5,475 nt of DNA, taken from the NCBI GenBank assembly GCA_937897585.1, contig CALCNY010000251.1:1-5475 (forward strand), given 5' to 3'. The notes under the pieces were generated by a model, which ran no database searches, had not been told where the DNA came from, and worked only from the letters and a program-made list of their open reading frames with translations. A program made the translations under genes and the position numbers. This DNA comes from an uncultured Chitinophagaceae bacterium. GTDB taxonomy: Bacteria; Bacteroidota; Bacteroidia; Chitinophagales; Chitinophagaceae. Below are positions 1-5,475 of this stretch, piece by piece (position 1 is the stretch's first letter; each line of letters starts with the position of its first letter).

Positions 1-12
1 GTAAAATAACTA

Positions 13-48
13 TTTTTAGTAGCTTGTTCGATAAGCGCAAGCTAAAAA
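13..48. other. Imperfect inverted repeat / hairpin upstream of the small gene
   Basis: AGCTTG (21-26) pairs with CAAGCT (38-43). Beyond a three-base bulge (18-20), TTTTT (13-17) pairs with AAAAA (44-48). Inside the loop, CG (29-30) can pair with CG (36-37). Neither strand has a free T-run directly after the stem, so this is not a standard intrinsic terminator. It may be an operator-like palindrome, a leader structure or a decayed terminator of an unseen upstream gene. The base pairing is seen directly; any function is a guess. Confidence 0.4.
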
Positions 49-78
49 CTATATTCACTAACATTAAATTCTATTAAA

Positions 79-279
79 ATGTCAAAAATGATCACAGCTT
101 ATTGCATGAAAACAAAAGAAAAAAATGTTCCAATGCAAGATGCAGTAATAACAAAAACAGCCCGTGGCGGATATATGGCACAAGGCAATGATGGAAAAGG
201 TAACAAAATGACAACTATGCTAGGAGAAGCAGCAGCTTTGGAAGCAGTAAAAAATGGAGTTGCCAAAAAATCTTGGTAA
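79..279 (+). CDS. Small basic protein, DUF5679-like but without zinc-binding cysteines
   Basis: This is a 66-residue protein of unknown function with no signal peptide or membrane segment, so probably cytoplasmic. Residues 7-48 (AYCMKTKEKNVPM, then DAVITKTARGGYMAQG, then GNKMTTML) follow, from memory, the DUF5679 pattern YCxKCkxKxxM - NGrxxxkG - CPxCGtKm. In that family two Cys pairs form a zinc ribbon. Here only Cys9 remains: Thr12 replaces the second Cys, and the CPxCG knuckle is replaced by NDGKG (37-41). The tail (49-66) looks helical, is Ala-rich and ends KKSW. The ATG at 79 is the first in frame; a second Met (codon 4) could also serve. The leader is A/T-rich without a Shine-Dalgarno match, normal for Bacteroidota. 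A strong terminator 21 bases after the stop makes it a single-gene unit or the last gene of an operon. That it is a real gene is likely; the family link is an inference. Confidence 0.72.
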   Translation: MSKMITAYCMKTKEKNVPMQDAVITKTARGGYMAQGNDGKGNKMTTMLGEAAALEAVKNGVAKKSW

Positions 280-298
280 TCTAAAAAAAATATTTTTC

Positions 299-332
299 AG
301 GCCGTTTAGCGATAAGCGGCTTTTTTCTTTTT
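299..332 (+). terminator. Intrinsic terminator of the small gene
   Basis: The arms GCCGTTTA (301-308) and TAAGCGGC (313-320) form an eight-pair stem with one G-T wobble, closed by a GCGA (GNRA-type) tetraloop. A T-rich tract (321-332, eleven T and one C) follows directly. A-299/T-322 and G-300/T-321 could extend the stem. An A-tract with the palindrome AAAAATATTTTT (286-297) precedes it. It sits 21 bases after the stop at 279, as expected for Rho-independent termination of the plus-strand small gene. The opposite strand lacks an adjacent T-run, so termination is probably one-way. Confidence 0.9.
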
Positions 333-360
333 GCTCAATTCTAAAACAGGATTATATTAT
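330..360 (+). promoter_or_regulatory. Possible Bacteroidota-type promoter of the lectin/PKD gene
   Basis: TTTG at 330-333 and TATATTAT at 353-360 are separated by 19 bases. They resemble the phylum's -33 TTTG and -7 TAnnTTTG elements, but the last two bases of the -7 box do not match. The TTTG lies at the end of the preceding terminator's T-tract. Transcription would begin near 366-368 and leave a leader of about ten bases containing AGGAG (369-373), only two bases before the ATG. A -7 alternative, TATTTTTC (358-365), matches the consensus better but has a 24-base spacer. A/T-rich sequence produces such matches by chance. Confidence 0.3.
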
Positions 361-375
361 TTTTCATCAGGAGAT

Positions 376-3072
376 ATGAAGTATACATTTCTATTTTTTG
401 GATTATTATTGAATTATATTGCTGTTGGTCAATACACAGTTAATGGTAATGCCACGCAAGATAACTGCCATTGTTATACTCTAACACAAACTTTCAATGA
501 TCAGCATGGTTCAGTTTGGAACAATACTAAAATAGACTTATCACAATCCTTCGATTTTACGTTTCAAGTTTTTCTGGGATGTTCTGACTTTAATGGCGCT
601 GATGGTATTGCGTTTGTATTGCAACCCATCAGTACAATTGTAGGAACAGGAGGTGGCGGAATGGGTTATCAAGGTATAACGCCTTCAGTAGGCGTTACTT
701 TAGATACTTATCAAAATTCAAGTCCGGATAATGATCCTTATTACGATCATATTGCCATTCAAACCAATGGAGATATCGATCATCTTTCTGCAAATACTTT
801 AACACCATTAGCCCAAATATCAGCAACAAACCCTAATGTCGAAGATTGTCAGAACCATACACTTAGAATTGTTTGGAATGCTGTTACAAAAAACATGGCA
901 GTATTTTTCGACAATCAACCAAGAGTAAATGCTACTAATGATATTGTAGCAAATGTTTTTGGAGGTAATAATCTAGTGTATTGGGGATTTACAGGAGCGA
1001 CAGGCGGATTAAGTAATCTTCAAAAATTTTGTACTCAATTAAGTCCATCCTTTCATTTTTTACCTAATCAGAAAAAATGTGTTAACGAGCCCATTACATT
1101 TTATGACTCTACAGTAAGTTTTACTGATCCAGTAACTCGTGTTTGGAATTTTGGAGATGGATCTCCTGTGGTAACAAATGTTGTAAACCCCGTTCATACT
1201 TATTCAGCGGGAGGAGATTATACGGTAATCTTGACAGTTACTAGTTTGGATGGTTGTCAAGAAGTTTTCACACAACCTGTACATATTGGTTCTAAACCAG
1301 TGGCAGGCTTTACAACATCTGGTTCTTGCTTGAATACACCTGTATTGTTTACAGACACTTCACATGTATCTGTAGGAACGATCAATACTTGGTTCTGGGA
1401 ACTTGATAATTTAGGTATCACTTCAACCAATCCAAATACTTTTACTACTTATAGTACCCCAGGCATTAAGCATATCAAATTTTTTGTAAAGACTTTGGAA
1501 GGTTGTGCTTCGGATACACTTTACCGTGACATTGCTATTTCTGATCGACCACAAGTTGCTTTTACATTTACAGATTCGGTTTGTTTGGGAACTCCAACTT
1601 ATTTCCATGACATGTCTACTACCAGCTTTGGTGGCGTCAATTATTGGCAATGGAATTATAGTGACAGCGCCTTCCCTGCAACAGCACAAAATCCATCTCA
1701 TGTTTTTACAGCTGCAGGTCCTCATAATGTAACTCTTACTAGTTCTAATTCAGGAAGCACTGCTTGTGCCGGAACGGCAGTAACACACACTGTTTTTGTT
1801 GCAGATAAACCTGTTGCCGATATGAGAGATACCATAGCTTGTGAAAGACAATCTATTCAGTTATTAGATTCTTCATATTCCAATGATGGATTGGCTATAA
1901 CTCAATGCTGGTGGGATTTAGGCAATGGACAATTTTCAAATCAATGCAATCCAAGAGTTACATACTCTACGCCTGGTCCCAAAACAATAAAACATGTAGT
2001 TTACAATTCAAGAGGTTGTAAATCAGATACTGCTGTTTTTACCTTAACGGTGGCAGATAAACCAATTGTAAAATTTGGATTCAGCGCTCCGATTTGCAAT
2101 GACAGCAGTTTGCATTTCACAGATACTTCTAGAGTAACAATAGGAAATGTCAATCAGTGGAATTGGATTTACAACAACTCAACTTTTAGTACACTACAAA
2201 ATACAACAGGATATTTTCCATTCGGTAACAATCAGGTTGGATCGTCTGTTACTAGCAATCTTGGATGTTTCAGCGATACGGTTTACAAGTCGTTTAAATT
2301 GATTAGAAATCCTGTAGTTGAAATGCATTTCAATGATACCTGTAAATATTCACCTGTAAGATTTACAGCTAATGAAACTTCAACTAATATTGGTATCAAC
2401 CAATGGCAATGGTATTTTGGCAATAGTCAGAATGCAACTGGAAATCCTGTTACCAATACTTACACAGCCAATGGTCAATATAACATTACTTTATACGCCA
2501 CTTCTATTGAAGGTTGTAAAGACACGGCAACGGATGTAATTAATATTTACGGAACAGACGCGAATGCTGGTGCTGATATAAGGGCAGGAGATAATCAACC
2601 TATTCAATTAAATGCAACTGGTGGAATCAGTTATCAGTGGACACCTTCAACAGGATTAAGTTCTTCAACTATTCCAAATCCAATTTGTACTCATTCACAA
2701 CCTGGTGATTACACCTATTATCTTGAAGCATTTACACCAGGAGGTTGCGAAAGTTATGACACAATTGTTATTAAAGTTTTCAAAGGACCAGACCCTTATG
2801 TGCCTTCAATTTTTACACCCAATAATGATCACACAAATGATATTCTAAAACCATTTTTAGTTGGGATTACAAAGTTTGAATATTTTGCTGTTTATAATAG
2901 ATATGGTCAACAGATTTTTTATACAACGAGCACAAACAAAGGTTGGGATGGAAAATATATGGGTAAAGAACAACCTCAAGGAACTTTTGTATGGATTCTT
3001 AAAGCAACTACATGGAACAGTATTGGTGGCGTTCCAAAAGTGTTTCAAGGTACTGTTTTGCTAGTAAGATAA
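376..3072 (+). CDS. Secreted L-type lectin / PKD-repeat protein with type B T9SS sorting domain
   Basis: The 898-residue product is probably a cell-surface or released glycan-binding adhesin. Residues 1-18 form a signal peptide (Lys2, hydrophobic 5-17, cleavage likely at AVG|Q19). Residues about 20-222 are an L-type (legume-lectin-like) domain with GADGIAFVLQ (74-83) and the metal-site stretch D110, Y112, N114, D120, H125. Six PKD-like repeats of 80-87 residues follow (about 225-726); the first has the classic WNFGDG (257-262). An Ig-like module (728-804, with YQWTPSTGL) precedes a CHU_C domain (808-898, VPSIFTPNNDHTND), which directs export by T9SS and is normally cleaved on export. The ATG at 376 is chosen because it starts the signal peptide and has AGGAG just upstream. 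A TTG at 331 would add 15 unlikely residues encoded by terminator sequence. No PorP/SprF-type partner gene is in view. Domain classes are confident; the ligand is unknown. Confidence 0.93.
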   Translation: MKYTFLFFGLLLNYIAVGQYTVNGNATQDNCHCYTLTQTFNDQHGSVWNNTKIDLSQSFDFTFQVFLGCSDFNGADGIAFVLQPISTIVGTGGGGMGYQGITPSVGVTLDTYQNSSPDNDPYYDHIAIQTNGDIDHLSANTLTPLAQISATNPNVEDCQNHTLRIVWNAVTKNMAVFFDNQPRVNATNDIVANVFGGNNLVYWGFTGATGGLSNLQKFCTQLSPSFHFLPNQKKCVNEPITFYDSTVSFTDPVTRVWNFGDGSPVVTNVVNPVHTYSAGGDYTVILTVTSLDGCQEVFTQPVHIGSKPVAGFTTSGSCLNTPVLFTDTSHVSVGTINTWFWELDNLGITSTNPNTFTTYSTPGIKHIKFFVKTLEGCASDTLYRDIAISDRPQVAFTFTDSVCLGTPTYFHDMSTTSFGGVNYWQWNYSDSAFPATAQNPSHVFTAAGPHNVTLTSSNSGSTACAGTAVTHTVFVADKPVADMRDTIACERQSIQLLDSSYSNDGLAITQCWWDLGNGQFSNQCNPRVTYSTPGPKTIKHVVYNSRGCKSDTAVFTLTVADKPIVKFGFSAPICNDSSLHFTDTSRVTIGNVNQWNWIYNNSTFSTLQNTTGYFPFGNNQVGSSVTSNLGCFSDTVYKSFKLIRNPVVEMHFNDTCKYSPVRFTANETSTNIGINQWQWYFGNSQNATGNPVTNTYTANGQYNITLYATSIEGCKDTATDVINIYGTDANAGADIRAGDNQPIQLNATGGISYQWTPSTGLSSSTIPNPICTHSQPGDYTYYLEAFTPGGCESYDTIVIKVFKGPDPYVPSIFTPNNDHTNDILKPFLVGITKFEYFAVYNRYGQQIFYTTSTNKGWDGKYMGKEQPQGTFVWILKATTWNSIGGVPKVFQGTVLLVR
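1048..2553 (+). repeat. Six tandem PKD-like repeats within the lectin/PKD protein
   Basis: These are protein-level repeats; the DNA has diverged. Approximate residue limits are 225-308, 309-392, 393-479, 480-563, 564-646 and 647-726. Units 1-5 end in a short linker: GSKP, SDRP, ADKP, ADKP and IRNP. Each has an early Cys, a central Trp-containing strand (WNFGDG, WFWELD, WQWNYS, WWDLGN, WNWIYN, WQWYFG) and a late Cys, usually as GC. Only unit 1 keeps the textbook PKD motif. The longest identical DNA I noticed is GCAGATAAACC at the unit 3/4 and 4/5 linkers (1801-1811 and 2053-2063), so the duplications are old. Such arrays usually act as stalks that hold a binding domain away from the surface. 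Confidence 0.85.
2797..3069 (+). other. CHU_C / gliding-motility-associated C-terminal sorting domain (type B)
   Basis: Residues 808-898 match the CHU_C pattern: VPSIFTPNNDHTND opening (809-822), FAVYNRYGQQIF strand pair, GWDGKYMGKEQPQGTFVW core and a FQGTVLLVR end. Family knowledge (TIGR04131 / PF13585) assigns this to T9SS type B signals, which differ from the shorter type A signals and commonly depend on SprF/PorP-like outer-membrane partners. The domain is complete and ends at the natural C-terminus, so the gene is not truncated. Confidence 0.92.
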
Positions 3073-3078
3073 ATTATC
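3068..3078. other. Palindromic junction of two convergent stop codons
   Basis: GATAA-A-TTATC is a perfect 11-base palindrome centred on base 3073. It arises because both convergent genes end in a codon finishing GA followed by TAA: Arg AGA then TAA (3070-3072) on the plus strand, and Gly GGA then TAA (3076-3074) on the minus strand. Only base 3073 is non-coding. The arms are too short and AT-rich for a terminator, so each transcript must end inside the opposing gene or by another route. Confidence 0.8.
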
Positions 3079-5475
3079 CTGCTTTTACATGATTGTACAT
3101 TCTGGTCAGAAATTCATGAATGTCTGACATCGATTTGATATTTTCCACAATCAAAATTCCGTTTTTACCAACTTGCTTTAGTCTTGCTTTATTGGTGCCT
3201 GTTTGTAAGAAAAGTAAGATGCGGTTAAAGGTTTCACTTTGGAAATAAGGAGATTCAGGATTGCCTACAAAGAAGCATTTCATGTTTTCATTTTTCAGAA
3301 ACAATTTTTCAAAACCTAATTCTACTGCAATTTTTCTGCAACGTACGGTTGTGAATAAATCTTCAGCGGCAGGAGGTATGGGGCCAAATCTATCTGTAAG
3401 TTCATTATGGAATTCAATAAGATCCTCTTCAGTTTCGCAATTATCTAATCTTGAATACAGACTCAATCTTTCACTGATGCTTTCTACATAATCATCAGGT
3501 ATCAATATTTCAAGATCAGTATCAAATGTACAGTCTTTAACAAAATCATCTTGTTGACTGATTTCTTGTTTGAATAATTCTTTGAACTGAGTTCGTTTTA
3601 ATTCACGTATCGCTTCATCCAAAATTTTCTGATACATTTCAAAACCAATTTCTGAAATGAAGCCACTTTGTTCACCACCTAATAAATTTCCTGCGCCTCT
3701 GATATCTAAGTCACGCATAGCAATTTGAAAACCACTTCCTAAATCACTGTATTGTTCTAATGTATTCAAGCGTTTACGGCTGTCCGGTGGCAACGTGCTC
3801 ATGGGTGGAGCCAACAAATAACAAAATGCTTTTTTATTGCTTCTGCCCACACGACCACGCAATTGATGCAAATCGCTTAATCCAAATTGATGGGCATTGT
3901 TTACGATGATGGTGTTTACATTAGGAATGTCTACGCCACTTTCTACAATGTTGGTACAAACCAGCACATCATATTTTTTATCCATGAAGTCGAGAATGGT
4001 ATCTTCCAACTGATCGCCTTCCATTTGTCCATGAGCAAAGGCGATGCTGATATCAGGACACAATCCTTGAATAAAACTTTTCATCTCCGCCAATCCATTC
4101 ACTCTGTTGTGAATGAAAAAAACCTGTCCGCCTCTTTCTGTTTCATAATAAATGATATCACGAATATTATCTTCGTTAAAAACAGTTACTTCAGTTTGTA
4201 TAGGTTGACGGTTTGGAGGCGGTGTATTGATGATACTTAAGTCTCTTGCTCCCATCAAACTAAATTGCAAAGTTCTTGGTATAGGCGTTGCCGTTAGTGT
4301 CAGCGAATCAACAGTTGTTCTGATTTGTTTTAATTTCTCTTTTGCACTAACTCCAAATTTCTGTTCCTCATCAATGATCATCACACCCAAATCTTTGAAC
4401 TTAACATCTTTACTCAGAATCGAGTGTGTTCCGATAATCACATCTATTTTTCCTTCCTCGAGTTTCTTTAAAGTTTCTTTTTTTTCTTTTGCAGATTTGA
4501 ACCTGTTTATGAAATCAACAGTAACTGGAAAGTCTTTTAATCTTTCTTTGAATGTTTTATAATGCTGATAAGCTAAGATAGTTGTAGGAACGAGAACTGC
4601 AGCTTGTTTACCATCACAGCATGATTTGAAAGCTGCTCTTACTGCTACTTCTGTTTTCCCAAATCCTACATCACCACAGACTAGTCGGTCCATTGGTGAA
4701 TCTTTTTCCATGTCGCGTTTTACATCTTCAGAAGCTTTTGCCTGATCAGGAGTATCTTCATAAATAAAGCTCGCTTCTAATTCAGTTTGCATGTAATTGT
4801 CGGGCGAATGAGAAAATCCCTGTTGACTTTTTCTTTGTGCATACAATTGAATCAAATCTGTTGCAATATCTTTTACCTGCTTCTTGGTTTTTTCTTTCAG
4901 TTTGGTCCATACATCACTTCCCAGTTTATTCATTTTAGGAATGGAACCTTCTTTACCGCTGTATTTGCTGATTTTGTGAAGCGATGAAATGTTTACGTAC
5001 AACAAATCGCCATCTTTGTATTGTATTCTAACGGCTTCCTGTAAACGCCCATTGGCTTCAATTTTCTGTAATCCACTGTAAACACCAACACCATGATCAA
5101 TATGCGAAACATAATCTCCGGGTTGTAATTCTCTAAGCGTTTTTAAGGTAAGGGCTTTGTTTTTACTGAAAGCTTGTTTTACCTTGTATTTGTGGTAACG
5201 TTGGAAAACTTGGTGATCAGTATAACAAACCACTTGGTTGTCTTTATCAAAAAATCCTTCATGAATGGAAACAGGAATCGGAGTAACTTGAATCTCAGCT
5301 TTTAAATCAGTGAAGATAACATGCAGCCTTTCCAGCTGTTTTGGATTTTCAGCAAAAATGAAAATATTATATTTCGACTTTTCAAATTCCTGTAAGTTTT
5401 TAATCAGTAAATCAAACTGACGATTAAATGCAGGCTGGGCTTCCGTTTTGAATTCAATATGAATAATAGGAGAGC
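3074..5475 (-). CDS. mfd: Transcription-repair coupling factor Mfd (C-terminal 799 residues, 5' end beyond window)
   Basis: Mfd is an ATP-driven DNA translocase that binds stalled RNA polymerase, removes it from damaged DNA and recruits UvrA to start nucleotide excision repair. Positions here count from the first complete codon (5473-5471). Residues 1-106 match the region before the polymerase-binding domain (IHEGFFD, YTDHQVFQRYHKYK). About 107-171 is the CarD-like RNA-polymerase-interacting domain (GDYVSHIDHGVGVY). The helicase core carries Walker A GDVGFGKT (267-274), the Mfd/RecG-type DEEQ box (368-371), TATPIPRT (394-401), NIVESGVDIP (508-517) and QLRGRVGRS (537-545), then DLDIRGAGNLLGGEQSG. 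The C-terminal TRCF domain starts near 653. The family is about 1100-1150 residues, so roughly the N-terminal third (UvrB-like, UvrA-binding part) is missing. The frame is open through to 5475; a GTG at 5233 is internal, not the start. No frameshift or lost motif is visible. Confidence 0.97.
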   Translation of the reverse strand, partial: SPIIHIEFKTEAQPAFNRQFDLLIKNLQEFEKSKYNIFIFAENPKQLERLHVIFTDLKAEIQVTPIPVSIHEGFFDKDNQVVCYTDHQVFQRYHKYKVKQAFSKNKALTLKTLRELQPGDYVSHIDHGVGVYSGLQKIEANGRLQEAVRIQYKDGDLLYVNISSLHKISKYSGKEGSIPKMNKLGSDVWTKLKEKTKKQVKDIATDLIQLYAQRKSQQGFSHSPDNYMQTELEASFIYEDTPDQAKASEDVKRDMEKDSPMDRLVCGDVGFGKTEVAVRAAFKSCCDGKQAAVLVPTTILAYQHYKTFKERLKDFPVTVDFINRFKSAKEKKETLKKLEEGKIDVIIGTHSILSKDVKFKDLGVMIIDEEQKFGVSAKEKLKQIRTTVDSLTLTATPIPRTLQFSLMGARDLSIINTPPPNRQPIQTEVTVFNEDNIRDIIYYETERGGQVFFIHNRVNGLAEMKSFIQGLCPDISIAFAHGQMEGDQLEDTILDFMDKKYDVLVCTNIVESGVDIPNVNTIIVNNAHQFGLSDLHQLRGRVGRSNKKAFCYLLAPPMSTLPPDSRKRLNTLEQYSDLGSGFQIAMRDLDIRGAGNLLGGEQSGFISEIGFEMYQKILDEAIRELKRTQFKELFKQEISQQDDFVKDCTFDTDLEILIPDDYVESISERLSLYSRLDNCETEEDLIEFHNELTDRFGPIPPAAEDLFTTVRCRKIAVELGFEKLFLKNENMKCFFVGNPESPYFQSETFNRILLFLQTGTNKARLKQVGKNGILIVENIKSMSDIHEFLTRMYNHVKAG

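Noticed and set aside
24..57. Promoter for the small gene (TTGT 24-27 with TATATTCA 50-57)
   Set aside because: The spacer of 22 bases is long, both boxes are imperfect and they overlap the hairpin; not distinguishable from A/T-rich background.
331..375. TTG start at 331 for the lectin/PKD protein
   Set aside because: It lies in the terminator T-tract and would put 15 non-hydrophobic, unlikely residues before a normal signal peptide; ATG 376 with AGGAG upstream fits better.
1423..1732. Two open frames opposite or overlapping repeats 2-3 of the lectin/PKD gene
   Set aside because: They have Cys/Leu-rich low-complexity translations with no motif, lie inside a well-supported coding region and are frame shadows.
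1801..2063. Direct DNA repeat GCAGATAAACC (1801-1811, 2053-2063) as a recombination or mobile-element site
   Set aside because: It encodes the ADKP linker in two repeat units in the same frame, so it is explained by protein repeat structure.
2857..3064. Two short open frames (one per strand) over the CHU_C region
   Set aside because: They are shadows of the CHU_C coding sequence with no start context or recognisable domain.
3261..4987. Four plus-strand open frames antisense to mfd (3261-3491, 3887-4240, 4227-4562, 4787-4987)
   Set aside because: Their translations are antisense images of conserved Mfd helicase motifs with no family resemblance of their own.
5231..5233. GTG at 5233 as the start of the minus-strand gene
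   Set aside because: The reading frame continues without a stop to 5475 and encodes further Mfd-like sequence (IHEGFFD, AFNRQFDLL), so the codon is an internal valine.

Overview
The window looks like an AT-rich chromosomal segment of a Bacteroidota bacterium. Three things point there. A secreted protein ends in a CHU_C / gliding-motility-associated C-terminal domain, the sorting signal of the type IX secretion system (T9SS), which is confined to this phylum. The partial Mfd has wording typical of the phylum (for example SDLHQLRGRVGRSNKKAFCYLL). The leaders are A/T-rich, with little Shine-Dalgarno signal. A Chitinophaga/Sphingobacteria-like lineage is plausible, but this was judged by eye.

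Layout. Bases 1-78 are non-coding and contain an imperfect hairpin. Bases 79-279 (+) encode a 66-residue basic protein that resembles the DUF5679 small zinc-ribbon family but lacks its cysteine pairs. Bases 280-375 hold a strong intrinsic terminator (301-332), followed at once by a possible promoter for the next gene. Bases 376-3072 (+) encode an 898-residue secreted modular protein: signal peptide, L-type lectin domain, six PKD-like repeats, one Ig-like module and a type B T9SS sorting domain. Bases 3074-5475 (-) encode the C-terminal 799 residues of the transcription-repair coupling factor Mfd; its N-terminus lies beyond the right edge.

The two large genes converge with a single base between their stop codons. 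The three genes have no obvious shared pathway: mfd is housekeeping, the lectin/PKD protein is an accessory surface or secreted protein that probably binds glycans, and the small protein is of unknown role. No mobile element, CRISPR array, tRNA or rRNA is visible. I see no convincing undescribed multi-gene system. The points most worth a second look are the cysteine-free DUF5679-like protein, the preserved metal site of the lectin, the regular cysteine pairing of the repeats, and the one-base convergent junction.
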